NCBI GenBank assembly: GCA_027486835.1 | Contig: JAIXOJ010000116.1 | Coordinates: 1-64,000, forward strand | Length of the DNA: 64,000 nt | Reading direction: 5' to 3' | Source: Chitinophagaceae bacterium | GTDB taxonomy: Bacteria; Bacteroidota; Bacteroidia; Chitinophagales; Chitinophagaceae | In this document: positions 15,751 through 26,400 of the stretch, in pieces | Numbering within the stretch: position 1 is the stretch's first letter | Layout: each line of letters opens with the position of its first letter | Notes under the pieces: generated by a model | Databases searched by the model: none | Told to the model about the DNA's origin: nothing | Seen by the model: the letters and a program-made list of their open reading frames with translations, nothing else | Position numbers and translations under genes: made by a program

Positions 15751-16317
15751 TTACACCTTTTTAGCCACTGCGGAAATATGCACTGTTGCGTTGTCAGATA
15801 GAATCAAGCTGCTTTTGCCAACTGAAAATTCTTTTCTACTGATGGAAAAACTACCCTCAAACAATAAACCCCCATCTGGCTGAATGGAAACGGTAAATGG
15901 AAAACTAATTTCTTTCGATTTGCCTTTGAGTGTCAATGTCCCTGTTACCATCCATTCTTTCTTTTCGTTCACAGTAATCTTTTTAGAAGTAAAACTGATA
16001 GTCGGAAATTGAGCCACATCAAAATATTCAGGTTTTCTCAGGTGTTCATCCCGTAAATTATTGCTTGTGCTTAGTTTTGTGGCATCCACAGAAGCATTAA
16101 AGGTGGCCAACTGCGGTTTATTCATGAGAAAATAAACATTACCTGATAAGCCAGGAATATTGCCACTAACCTTTATCCCCAAATTTTTAATGGAAAAACT
16201 AATGCTGGAGCCCTTATCATCAAATTTGAAAGCTTGTGCCGATATGTATTGACAAAAGCAAACCAATAGGCAAGTAAAATACAGTCTACAATTCATGTGG
16301 CAACGTGTTGATTTCAT
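15751..16317 (-). CDS. YceI-family periplasmic protein
   Basis: The 188-residue protein has a signal peptide ending at 'QYISAQ'. The YceI lipocalin-like beta-barrel follows: 'FKFDDKGSSISFSIKNLGIKVSGNIPGLSGNVYF', 'FNASVDATKLSTSNNLRDEHLRKPEYFDVAQFPTISFTSKKI', 'VTGTLTLKGKSKEISFPFTV'. The middle motif (R-x-x-HL-x-x-x-FFD-x-x-x-xP-x-I-x-F) is diagnostic. YceI proteins bind long isoprenoid chains in the periplasm. An alternative start seven codons in (16296) is possible. No operon partner is evident. Confidence 0.88.
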   Translation of the reverse strand: MKSTRCHMNCRLYFTCLLVCFCQYISAQAFKFDDKGSSISFSIKNLGIKVSGNIPGLSGNVYFLMNKPQLATFNASVDATKLSTSNNLRDEHLRKPEYFDVAQFPTISFTSKKITVNEKKEWMVTGTLTLKGKSKEISFPFTVSIQPDGGLLFEGSFSISRKEFSVGKSSLILSDNATVHISAVAKKV

Positions 16318-16426
16318 TAAAAGTAACTGATAATAGCCTTCAGTTGTTGGTTATCCTTTAAAATGACAGTAGAGCAACTAGACTAACTGGCAATGTTGTA
16401 AGTATGAACTGGATTTATCAATTTTT

Positions 16427-17170
16427 TTACCACTGATACACCAAGCCAATTCCTACATTGTTAGCCTTGTTTCTAAAGCGGTTGACTGTGGTGCCGTCTG
16501 GCGCTTGTTGGCTAAGGTTTTGAGTTTGATATTCAGTAAATAGAAATTGATATACCCCTTTCAATTGCCAATGTTTTTGGAGGGAATATTGAATAAAAAA
16601 CTCCGAGTTTAAAGTACCCCTATCGTTATCTCCAGTTAGTAATAGATTAAAGCCAGTTGGTTTTACAGCGGGGTCAATTCTTGTGTTGCCATTACTGGTA
16701 AATACGCCGCTTGTAGTACGACCGATGGTTGCCCCAATCAAGTCTATATTAGAGCCAATGCTCCAATTAGGCGCAAAGCGATATGCTAAATTAAAAGTCA
16801 AGTTGAGCGAATGAGTAAATGGTCGTTGTACCTGTAGCGTATCCCAATTTTCTGTGCGTTGAGAAGCCACAACTACTGCAAATGGAAAATCGGTTCCTCT
16901 AGTGAATTTTGCAGGACCAGCCGTGGTATAATCTACTTTGGCACCAAATGCTGTGGTGTACCTAGCCCCCAATCCAATATTCCATCGTTTAGAACTGCCT
17001 AGTGACCAATGATAGATATAAGCCGCAGCGGCAGTACCCTGCAATTGTCCACTAGTGCCAACAATATCAATACTGTGGCGGCTAAATGGTTTTTCTGGGT
17101 TTGATTGGCCAAATATTAAAACCTGAGTACCGTAGAAAAGGAAAATAAAGAGAAAAGAAATAATCCGCAT
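16427..17170 (-). CDS. Outer membrane beta-barrel protein, hypothetical
   Basis: The 247-residue protein has a signal peptide (MRIISFLFIFLFYGTQVLIFGQ). Repeated amphipathic strands follow, for example 'WNIGLGARYTTAFG', 'LNLTFNLAYRFAPNWSIGSNIDLIG' and 'EFFIQYSLQKHWQLKGVYQFLF'. The protein ends 'NNVGIGLVYQW', a terminal strand with a C-terminal aromatic residue, as is usual for outer membrane barrels. About 8-10 strands are expected at this length. The substrate or role is not visible. Confidence 0.75.
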   Translation of the reverse strand: MRIISFLFIFLFYGTQVLIFGQSNPEKPFSRHSIDIVGTSGQLQGTAAAAYIYHWSLGSSKRWNIGLGARYTTAFGAKVDYTTAGPAKFTRGTDFPFAVVVASQRTENWDTLQVQRPFTHSLNLTFNLAYRFAPNWSIGSNIDLIGATIGRTTSGVFTSNGNTRIDPAVKPTGFNLLLTGDNDRGTLNSEFFIQYSLQKHWQLKGVYQFLFTEYQTQNLSQQAPDGTTVNRFRNKANNVGIGLVYQW

Positions 17171-17483
17171 GATTCAAATTTTTAGAAATCAAGTACGCTG
17201 CCACAGCATATTTCCTTACAAACATTATTGGTTGTTCATAGAAATGATGAAGAGAATGGGGGAGAAGTTGTGCTAGGAGTTAGCCCCAAATGCACGAATA
17301 AAAGTTGTTTTTTTATTTGAAGTTTTAGAAAATTCTACAAGGAATTGGACGAAAGTGCATTTCTAAAACATCAGAAACTAGGTTTATTGTCTGAACCAAC
17401 GAGGTGAACCTTTATCAGGAAAAAAGTTAAGTGCTATTTGGTGGTTGATAGTGATTTACTACGTCAAGCCATGTTTCACACAT
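17171..17483. other. Intergenic gap without recognised features
   Basis: This gap of 313 bases lies between the outer membrane barrel and the kinase gene, both read leftward. No gene, tandem array or clear hairpin was seen. The promoter of the barrel gene is expected near its right-hand neighbour at 17180-17250. Confidence 0.5.
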
Positions 17484-18419
17484 TTATGCAATTGCCTGTT
17501 GAATTTGGAGGAAAAGCCTATCAACATCAGATTTTCTACATAGTTCCGTTCCCTCGTTCATGGTAGCGGAAGAACCGCAAGCCACGCCATATTGTACTGC
17601 CTTAAGTATATTTTTCCCTTGAGAGAGCGACCAAACGATGCCTGCCATCATGCTATCACCAGCCCCCACCGTGCTTTTGACTGAAATCATAGGCGGTTTT
17701 ATATATTCGACTACGTCTTTCGCAACTAACAATGTACAAGCCGCACCCATAGACACAACCACCACTGCACATTTTCCGCTTTCTACAAGCCCTTTTGCTG
17801 TGAGCAAGATTGCCTCTTTATCTAATCCCTTTTTGCCAGCAAGAAAGCGAAGTTCTTCTAGGTTAGGTTTTATTAAGAACAGCCCTTCTTCCACTGCATG
17901 TTTAAGTGCTTCGCCACTTGTATCAACGAATAGTTTAGCTTTTTTTTGCTTCGCAATGATGGCCAGTTGTGTATATATACTCAATGGGACTTTGTGAGGC
18001 AAACTACCGCTCGCCACAATGAAATCCACATCGTCTAATTGCGACAGTTCAAGCAACATTTGTTTCCATTCATGTGCAGTAAGGGTATTGTGGGGCATAC
18101 CAAATCGGTATTGTTTGTTAGCCGCATTATCGAATACGGCAAGATTCTCACGCATTTCCTGTTTCGTTTCAATAATTATAGAAGGTATTTTTTCCAGCCT
18201 CATGAGCTCATTGTAGGTTTCACCCATACACCCCCCAGAAGGAAAAATAGCCGTTGCTTCTCCTTCCAATAGGTGAATAGCTCTTGCTACATTAATTCCC
18301 CCACCCCCTGGTTCTAGCTTTGGAGTGGTACAAGCCAATTTGGTTTCGGGTAATAATTCAGCAATCGACGTGCTCTTATCGATGCAAGGGCTAAAGGTGA
18401 TGGTTACTATTTTACCCAT
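17484..18419 (-). CDS. pfkB: PfkB-family 6-phosphofructokinase (Pfk-2 type)
   Basis: The 311-residue ribokinase-fold protein starts 'KIVTITFSPCIDKSTSI'. It has substrate-binding 'GGGGINVARAIHLLEG' and the catalytic signature 'STVGAGDSMMAGIVWSL' with Asp255. The end 'GVACGSSATMNEGTELCRKSDVDRLF' resembles the C-terminus of E. coli Pfk-2, which separates it from FruK and tagatose kinases. 'FLIKPNLEELRFLAGK' is the ATP-site approach seen in this group. It would phosphorylate fructose 6-phosphate in glycolysis. A close alternative is 1-phosphofructokinase. No sugar-transport partner is adjacent. Confidence 0.8.
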   Translation of the reverse strand: MGKIVTITFSPCIDKSTSIAELLPETKLACTTPKLEPGGGGINVARAIHLLEGEATAIFPSGGCMGETYNELMRLEKIPSIIIETKQEMRENLAVFDNAANKQYRFGMPHNTLTAHEWKQMLLELSQLDDVDFIVASGSLPHKVPLSIYTQLAIIAKQKKAKLFVDTSGEALKHAVEEGLFLIKPNLEELRFLAGKKGLDKEAILLTAKGLVESGKCAVVVVSMGAACTLLVAKDVVEYIKPPMISVKSTVGAGDSMMAGIVWSLSQGKNILKAVQYGVACGSSATMNEGTELCRKSDVDRLFLQIQQAIA

Positions 18420-18756
18420 AATTCGTTTTAAATGAAAATTGAAAATTGATAATCCACTAGTTGGTAAAATTCAAAGTAAGTAGGGGAGTGGGGGTTACAT
18501 TTTCGCAGGTATTTGTTGCAACTTTCTTTGGAATAATGCATCAAGTAAGTAGGAAAAGCAGAGGATACTAAGTCTTTCAATAGCAAAATGGCTATAGAAT
18601 CGTGTGATGGAAGTGGGGGTAAACGCTATTCCAAAGTAAGAAAATACTTATCCCGATGTGCCAAAAAGGGTAAATCTGGGCATTTGGTAATGTTACCAGA
18701 TTAACTATTCACTGCTGCATAGGTCTGCATGATTTACTTTACCACAACGATAATAA
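18420..18756. other. Divergent intergenic region
   Basis: This 337-base region lies between the leftward kinase gene and the rightward GH43 gene and should contain both promoters. Pattern ttactttg (on the - strand near 18470-18477) differs at one base from a TAnnTTTG -7 element and could serve pfkB. No tandem array, RNA or small gene was recognised. Confidence 0.4.
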
Positions 18757-20838
18757 TTGCACTACATAATGCCAGAACTGAAAAAAGCTTGCTTTGCCAA
18801 AATAGTTTCCAATTTGGGTACATACAAAGGTGTTTTACAAGAAAGCCTCCAACACCAAAGTTTATTTTTTTTTCGACGATTGTATAAGTTGAACTTATTT
18901 GCGTTGTTCGTTTGCTTTCAATTACAAGCCTTTGCTCAAACCAACTCCCCACCACAAAAACTAACCTCCGACAATGGAGATGGCACATTTACCAACCCCC
19001 TAATCCCACTTGATTTTCCCGACCCCGACATCATTCGGGTGGGGAATGACTACTATATGGCTAGTTCCACATTCACCACATTTCCAGGCGTTCCCATCGC
19101 TCACTCGAAAGACTTAATTAATTGGGAAATCATCGGATACACATACGACACCTTGATTTCTGACCAACCTTATGGGATTCAGGGTGGCAAAGCCATGTAT
19201 CGTTGGGGCAGTTGGGCACCGTGCATACGATACAACAAAGGCATGTTCTATGTTTTCTTTAATGTAGAATACGATGGTTTTTACATAGCAAGCTCATCCA
19301 AACCAGAAGGTCCATACAACATAAAGAAGTTAGGAATGCCCTTGTACGACCCTTCTGTATTATTTGATGATGATGGAAAAATATACGCTTGTTATGGCAG
19401 TGGTAGCATCATGATTGCTGAATTTGAAAAGGATTTTTCTACACTTAAAACGGAGCCAGTTTCCGTGTATGCAGGAGCATTTGGAACCAATTTCGAGGGC
19501 AGTCATATCTATAAAAGAAAAGGATGGTACTACATCTGCAACACGGCAAGGGGCTATAATGGAATGCAAGTTTGTTTGCGCAGCAAAAACATTTATGGTC
19601 CTTATGAAATGCGGGTAATCGGTGCAGATGATATGAACTATTCCGATGCTGGCTTGCACCAAGGTGGCTTTGTGGACATACCCAATGGCGAAACTTGGTT
19701 CTTTATGTTTCAAGATAGAGATTATGTAGGTCGTGTTCCGGTATTGCAACCCGTTACTTGGATTGACGATTGGCCATTTATAGGCAATAGTCAAGGTAGA
19801 GCGGTCACTACTTCAACAAAACCTAATATTCCAATTTCAGGAAAACCCATAATCAACAATTTTGTGGGCAGCGATGAGTTTGAAAACAATAAACTAGCCC
19901 TTCAATGGCATTGGAATCACCACCCAGACAATAGCAAATGGTCACTTTCTAGCAAAAAAGGATACCTCTCCATTGCCGCAAGCCATAGCCCTAACTTTAT
20001 GTATGCCCGAAACAGCTTAATGCAACGTATTGTGGGCGGTGGTTCGGTAGCCAGTACCAGAATTGATTTAACAGAGTTGCAAGTCAATGATATAGCAGGA
20101 ATTACTGTTGCCAATCTTCCTTATGCAGGCATTGGCATTCAGCAAAATGCTGGCGCACAAACAATTGTAATGTTTGAGAATGGAGAAATGATAGAAAAAA
20201 TACCCATAAAGAATCAATCGACTATCTATTTACAGGTTGAAGCAAACACAGAAGGCACAGCTAAGTTTTCTTATAGCTATGAAGGCAAAAAATACTATCC
20301 CTTTGGCAAAGAGTTCATCATGGAGTTTACAGTTAAAACCTTCTTAGGCAATCGGTACGCACTCTTTTGTTACAACACTGGCGAAGAAATTACTGGCACG
20401 GCACATTTTGATTGGTTTCATCTAAACCTAAATCATCCAAACGGTAGCCATACGGATGCCTTTCAGTTTACGCCAATTTGCAATTATGATTATGAAAAAG
20501 GAGCTTTCGAGTACAGATTCATCCCCAAACGCCCTATGCAATTTATCGATCAGGTACGCAATGGCAATGGGTTAGGCTATCAACATTTACAGTTTTCAGA
20601 ACCAGCATCCACCTTCGAAATAAAAGCCATACCATTAGCCGGAGGAACAATTGAAATACATGCTGATAGTTTGAAAGGAAAATTATTAGGCACCTGCCAA
20701 ATATCTGGTTTGGCAACTAAAGAATACACCAGTTTTGAATGCCCTGTTTCCATACCCAAAGGGCAACAAGCTATCTATTTATTACTCAAAGGAGGGGCAG
20801 GTTCGCTGTATAAATTGGAAAGTTTTAGGTTTAAATAA
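18757..20838 (+). CDS. Glycoside hydrolase family 43 (beta-xylosidase/arabinofuranosidase type)
   Basis: The 693-residue product has a five-bladed propeller domain (about residues 78-370). The three GH43 acids are visible: base in 'DFPDPDIIRV' (D89), pKa modulator in 'YDPSVLFDDDG' (D198) and acid in 'TNFEGSHIYKRKGWYYI' (E247). A C-terminal beta-sandwich of the GH43_C2 kind (about 375-560) contains 'EFENNKLALQWHWNHHPDNSKWSL'; a further small domain follows. The signal peptide is unusually far in (about 43-61, LYKLNLFALFVCFQLQAFAQ), so translation may instead start at a TTG near 18880. It opens the glycan-degradation cluster and would act in the periplasm or outside. Confidence 0.85.
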   Translation: MHYIMPELKKACFAKIVSNLGTYKGVLQESLQHQSLFFFRRLYKLNLFALFVCFQLQAFAQTNSPPQKLTSDNGDGTFTNPLIPLDFPDPDIIRVGNDYYMASSTFTTFPGVPIAHSKDLINWEIIGYTYDTLISDQPYGIQGGKAMYRWGSWAPCIRYNKGMFYVFFNVEYDGFYIASSSKPEGPYNIKKLGMPLYDPSVLFDDDGKIYACYGSGSIMIAEFEKDFSTLKTEPVSVYAGAFGTNFEGSHIYKRKGWYYICNTARGYNGMQVCLRSKNIYGPYEMRVIGADDMNYSDAGLHQGGFVDIPNGETWFFMFQDRDYVGRVPVLQPVTWIDDWPFIGNSQGRAVTTSTKPNIPISGKPIINNFVGSDEFENNKLALQWHWNHHPDNSKWSLSSKKGYLSIAASHSPNFMYARNSLMQRIVGGGSVASTRIDLTELQVNDIAGITVANLPYAGIGIQQNAGAQTIVMFENGEMIEKIPIKNQSTIYLQVEANTEGTAKFSYSYEGKKYYPFGKEFIMEFTVKTFLGNRYALFCYNTGEEITGTAHFDWFHLNLNHPNGSHTDAFQFTPICNYDYEKGAFEYRFIPKRPMQFIDQVRNGNGLGYQHLQFSEPASTFEIKAIPLAGGTIEIHADSLKGKLLGTCQISGLATKEYTSFECPVSIPKGQQAIYLLLKGGAGSLYKLESFRFK

Positions 20839-20943
20839 GTGCTTTCTCCAGATTTGCTTGTAATTTAAAATATAATCCAAAAATAAACACTTAACAATGT
20901 TTATTTTATCCAATCAATTTGCTTCCCCACTCAACAGAATAAT

Positions 20944-23358
20944 ATGAGAAAGAAATCTTACTTACTAGCAATATTAATAATTGCTAGTTGCCTTCCATTA
21001 GCCCTACATGCGCAAAAACCTTTGAACTTGCCTACCGGGCAAGTGACCGTGACAGACCATTTAGATTGGGAAATGCTCAAACGCAAGCAGTATTTCGGTT
21101 ATACGGAACAAGAAATAAAAAAATGGTTCGACGTGCCTCTTCAATATGAGTATGATTATTCGGGTTATACGAGTTCACTCGTAAAATCGCCACCTCCTGC
21201 TGGCGTACATCCCCGTGTAGCGTTCTATGAAGAAGATTTGCCTGCATTGCGTACTAAACTTTCCAAGACTGATTATGGCATAGCCAGCATGGAAACAATG
21301 AGAAATTTCTTGAAAAAAAAGCTAACTGGCCCAAAAGCAGATCATTTGGATGCTTATAACAACCTCATTGCTGGTAATCAAGACCCCAAGCTTTCCAATT
21401 TGGAATTTGGTAGTGCCATTGTGTATGAACTGTTCCGTTGTTTGATCGACAATGACACCAAGGCTGCCAAAGATGCCACTGCCGCATTAACCACAATGGC
21501 TATTTATCAAAAAACGGAATTGGACAAGCTGATCGAAAAATCTGAAAAGAAAAATGGCAATGAAGCATTCTACGATTACCAAGAAGCTCGTTTAATCACC
21601 CTTTCCGGTGTGATGGGGCTGGGTTATGATTTCGCTTTTAACTGGATGACCGATGCACAAAAAGAAACCGTGAGGGCTACACTCGTTCGTGCTACCACTC
21701 ATTTTACGTTCATTGGTTGCGAAACCTTGCCTGCTTTTCCTGCCAACACAAGCAATTGGATTCCTATGCACACGCCGATTATCTATTTATGTGCTGCCGT
21801 TGAAGGCGAAGCGGGCTATGACCCAAGCACTTTGGCAAGAGCAACACAAGCCTATAAAAACTATTTAGGAGCAGGCTTTTTTCCCGAAGGCGAGATGTTC
21901 GAAAGCATGGGCAAGAATTTTTTATGTGCAGCCAATATGATTCCATTGGCCAATCGGGGCGAAAACCTATTGGCACTTAAAAAAATAAGAAAGCAAATTG
22001 GCTATTATTACCTCCATGCTTTGGATGTATGGGGTGGTAACAAAATCAGTTTCTTCGATTCTTTAGGTGGTTCGGGCAACGACATCAACACTTATGATGT
22101 GATGATTATCAAACGAATGTTTCCAAACGACCCTAAAATTGACTATGTCTATCGCAATGCCGTGGGCGATGATTACAAGTTTTACAAGGAACAAATACAT
22201 ATCGGGCACCCCATGACGCTTTTGAACGGTTTGATAAAAACCATTTATTGCACTCCCTACCTCGACAAGACACTAGCACAAGCAAAGACAGATGCCACTT
22301 CTGACGAAAAGAACACCTATTATTCTTCCTCAACTGGAAATGTGATTGCCCGTAGTTCTTGGGATGAAAAAGCAGTGGTCATGCACTCACTAACCCGCCA
22401 AATTGCCGGTGGACACGTGTATTCCGACAGATCGCATGTTAGTATTTATGGTCTGGGTCGCTATTTTTCTATCTATAAACCACTGCGACAATTAGACGAA
22501 CATTATTTGCCCAAACATCGAAACGTGATTTTGATAGATGGCAAAGGATGTGGTTGGGTGGCTGCGAGAGGCGTGGCTTTTGTGGATAATGCAGATGCAA
22601 CTTTTGCGGTAACTGACACCAAACCAAGTTACGATTACACCACAGACGGCAATAATCGCTTTCCTAAAAAAGGGATTGTACCGCTCTATACAGCCAACTA
22701 TTTTAGGATTCAAAAAAGCGATATACCGTGGATGAACATGCCTTATGGAGATTTGCCCTTTTGGCAAACTGCCAAAAAAGGGTCGGAATTATGGTTGCCC
22801 AATTTGCCCGTGCAGAAAGCATTTCGCACTTCGGGATTGGTAAGGGGTAAACATAATTATGTATTGGTTTGCGATGATATTAAAAAGGACGACTCCGTTC
22901 ACCAATACCAATTCGGAATGTTACTCGCTGATGATTTAGCCCTAAAAAGTAGCAACGTATCAGACAACGGTAAAAAAGGATTTACCAACGATGCTGTTTT
23001 TGCTGCCAAGGGCGAAAACCGTAACTTCTTGGTGAGAGTGCTAAGCATGAATGGCAACGATCAGAGCAAAGTAGCCATTGAACAGGAACCATATCAGTTG
23101 CCCAACCCTCCTTTAAAACCTTTTTCCATGAATAGATTGGTCATCAACAGCAATTCAGTGGAACCCAATTTCAAAACACTTTACTTTCCTTATATGGATG
23201 GCGAAACATTGCCCACCACTGTTTGGAATGCCAATAAAACAATACTTAAAATTGAATGGCCTGACCAACAAGACGAAATCCAGTTTTCTAAACTGGTCGA
23301 TGGACGAACTGGAATCGTGATAAAACGTGCGAATAAAACTATTGTAGAAATACAGTAA
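20944..23358 (+). CDS. Heparinase II/III-like protein with altered active-site motif
   Basis: The 804-residue protein has a signal peptide (ends ALHAQ). Next comes 'YEYDYSGYTSSLVKSPPPAGVHPRVAFYEEDLPAL', shared with the two larger paralogues. An (alpha/alpha) toroid and a C-terminal beta-sandwich typical of heparinase II/III lyases follow. Where the paralogues have GHHHADAG, it has 'GGHVYSDRSHVSIYGLG' (about residues 489-505), losing two of three histidines. Downstream 'YLPKHRNVILIDG' replaces 'KYHNQVLVDG'. It also lacks the N-terminal domain of the paralogues. It may be a lyase with different specificity or a binding protein. Spacing to the genes on both sides is about 105-125 bases. Confidence 0.75.
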   Translation: MRKKSYLLAILIIASCLPLALHAQKPLNLPTGQVTVTDHLDWEMLKRKQYFGYTEQEIKKWFDVPLQYEYDYSGYTSSLVKSPPPAGVHPRVAFYEEDLPALRTKLSKTDYGIASMETMRNFLKKKLTGPKADHLDAYNNLIAGNQDPKLSNLEFGSAIVYELFRCLIDNDTKAAKDATAALTTMAIYQKTELDKLIEKSEKKNGNEAFYDYQEARLITLSGVMGLGYDFAFNWMTDAQKETVRATLVRATTHFTFIGCETLPAFPANTSNWIPMHTPIIYLCAAVEGEAGYDPSTLARATQAYKNYLGAGFFPEGEMFESMGKNFLCAANMIPLANRGENLLALKKIRKQIGYYYLHALDVWGGNKISFFDSLGGSGNDINTYDVMIIKRMFPNDPKIDYVYRNAVGDDYKFYKEQIHIGHPMTLLNGLIKTIYCTPYLDKTLAQAKTDATSDEKNTYYSSSTGNVIARSSWDEKAVVMHSLTRQIAGGHVYSDRSHVSIYGLGRYFSIYKPLRQLDEHYLPKHRNVILIDGKGCGWVAARGVAFVDNADATFAVTDTKPSYDYTTDGNNRFPKKGIVPLYTANYFRIQKSDIPWMNMPYGDLPFWQTAKKGSELWLPNLPVQKAFRTSGLVRGKHNYVLVCDDIKKDDSVHQYQFGMLLADDLALKSSNVSDNGKKGFTNDAVFAAKGENRNFLVRVLSMNGNDQSKVAIEQEPYQLPNPPLKPFSMNRLVINSNSVEPNFKTLYFPYMDGETLPTTVWNANKTILKIEWPDQQDEIQFSKLVDGRTGIVIKRANKTIVEIQ

Positions 23359-23482
23359 GGCTGTTCATGCTTTTATTTCAACTTAAATTGATTTATAAGT
23401 CGTACACCTTTTGTAGCTCTTTTAATTTAAACAAGCTTTTCCAACAATAATATTTACCATCCCATCTTTAATTAATAAGTAA

Positions 23483-26400
23483 ATGTATAAGAAAGTCTCC
23501 AACTTCATGTGTGCAACCATGATGGCAATATTAGCTATCAACAGTTTATCTGCCCAAACACCCAAGCTCGCTCCACCACCTCAAGACAAGGGCCTGCCTT
23601 ACACAAAATCTGCAAGACCTCGTGCATTGGATGCCATTAAAAGGACTACGGCCATTTTTGTGGGCGGTAGATATGCTTTTGTGAATGGATTTAAAATCCG
23701 TTTAGACACCAAAGACTTATTGCGGTCGGAGGCCGTTTTGGAAAACGGGAAACTGTTTGTACCATTGGCTTTTGCTTCGTTGATTACCGAAAAGAAAATC
23801 GCCCCTACTCCTATTCCAAAAGATTTGACGGGCATTTCGGATAAATGGGTGTATGAAGTGGAACGAAAAAATGTTGCGATTCCTGCGAGCGTACAACAAA
23901 AAGACGTGGATGGAAAAGCCTATTTTGCTGCTGCCGATTTGGCAAAAACTGTGGGCAAACAAGTATTGCAAACCAAAAGAGGCTTGCTATTAATCAGTGA
24001 TAAAACCATTGCTTATAGTGGGGAAAGCGACAAAGTATTGGACGATTGCGTGGTGACTTTATTTGATACCCCAGAAAAATTTGCCGATCCAGACATTGCT
24101 ACGGAATATGTACCCACATTAAAGCTGCAAGGCAAATGGACGAATTATGTGAAAGTAACCCCAGAGCAACATAAAATATTGGACGGAAAAGAAACCCAAT
24201 GGCATTTTACACCAGAATCCGAATTTGATTTTTCAGGATTCAATCAAAAATTGTTAGGGTCTGCAGTTCCGCCTCCCGGCGTTTATCCTCGTGTATTGTT
24301 CAGCGAATCGGATATCCCGATGCTGTATAGCCGTTTGACCAATAATAAAGTAGGACAAAAATCTTTGATTGAAATCGAATACCTCTTGAAGCATAGTTGG
24401 TGGGATGCAAGCACAAGCGATGGACGGATTTTTGAAAAATTGGCGACAGGAGATATCGCTGGTTTGGAATGGGCAAATGCCGCACCGGGAACACCGCCCT
24501 CTGGCATCCCGCAATTGTTCAAAGGCGAAGTGCCGGGCATTCATAATTCGCATGTGGCTTATGTGCCTGAATGTTTGGCCGATATGGCATTGTATTGTTT
24601 GTTGACCAAAGATGATTTGCACGGACAAATGGCGGCACACGCCATTGCCAACTATTTCAAACTGCGTGAGCCTTTGATAGACGAATGGAATGCGGTGAGT
24701 GAATCTGAATTTAGTACTAACTATACTCGTCCGGATGGGTCAACAGCCAATGTTGATGGTAATGGTGCTAACACGGCATGGCGCAATATTCACGGTGTGG
24801 TGGCGCACATGAACCTCGGGTTGAGTCTTGATTTTGCTGGAAAATGGATGAACGAAGACGAAAAGAACATCATGCGCCGTGTCATTGCCAAAGCAACCTA
24901 TGGTCGTCGTGGATATGGGCAAGATGGTTCTATTCGCTTTAGGGACATCAATTGGGTTTCTTGGGATTTGCCCAATTTCTTGGCCGTAACTGCCATTGAA
25001 GGCTTGGAAGGATTTGATAAAGAAGCTTACCAAAGCAATTGCGAAACAGTGCGGGCTTTCTGTGAATTTGGTATTGATGACAATGGTGTTATCTATGAAA
25101 GCAATGGAAAAACGCCGGGCGGCAGTCAATTTCATACCCTGTCGATGATTGCTTTGGCACGTAGGGGAATGAATTTATGGGGGCATCCGCATGTAAGAAA
25201 ATTATTGCAAGGACAAATGCAAATGACTTCGCCCGATGGAAAAGTGGTGGTGAACAGTGGTACGCAATATGTGCCTTTTAGCCAACAACATTTCTCCTTA
25301 CAGGTAGTGGATGAATTCAAGGCGTTTTATCCTGATAACCTATGTGCCGACTATTTGCTGTCGCAACCCACCGTGAGCGGCAACAAAGAAGATGAAGGCG
25401 ACCGTGCTTGGATTTTCGATCGGTTCAGTCCTGAAAAATATAAAAGCGATGTGGCAGGCTTGAAGCGTTTGAGAATGCCCAGCCCCATGTATCCCGGATT
25501 TGTACATAGTTTTTTGTATGATGCCGATTTTAAATTGACCACAAGAGAAGAAACCAACCTGACCCTTGATTTTAGTGCGTCCACGCATGGCGTTTTCTCA
25601 AGCAGGACAGACAATAGCACCAATGCCACATGGATAAACATGATGGTTCGCCCAGACCATTACTTGGGTGGCGGACATCACCATGCCGATGCGGGCATGT
25701 TTCATTTTTCGGCCTTGGGCGTTAATTGGATTACCGAAAGCCCTTTTAACCAATGCTATGCTGGAAAATACCACAACCAAGTGTTGGTGGATGGCATTTC
25801 AGAACCAGATGGCAACAATGGATTGGGAACAGGCTATCAAGCTGCCGCCAATTATTTGGGCGATGTTTCCACGAAAGATGCAGGTTTTGCAACGGCAGAT
25901 TTGACCAATTCCTATAGCTATCGTTGGCAAACACAGCCTGGGCAGGATTGGGGTCAGAAATTGGGGCATCTCAATTGGGAATTAGATCCTTCGGAACAGA
26001 ACTTGAAAATATTTGCAGGTACTTCCCGATTCAAAATGCGTCCTTGGTGGGCTACCTATAATTATTCCAACTACATGGCTACTTCCCGTTCCAAGTATAA
26101 TCCGATGGAATATGTATATAGAACAACGGGTTTGGTACGTGGCAAACACGCTTATGGATTGGTGGTGGACGATCTGAAAAAAGACAATGAAACGCACCTA
26201 TACCAATGGACGGCAATGCTCAATGGAGGCGTATGGCAGGCGGACTACAAGGGATTGCCGAACAATCAAATCGTGTTGGCTTATGGCAAATACGATGAGA
26301 AAAGTACAGGCAACAAACCGCTTATTTCCCCTTCCAAGGGCGATGCGTTATTATTGGTTTGCACGCTCAACAATACGCAACAAGCAGCCGCTAACATGCC

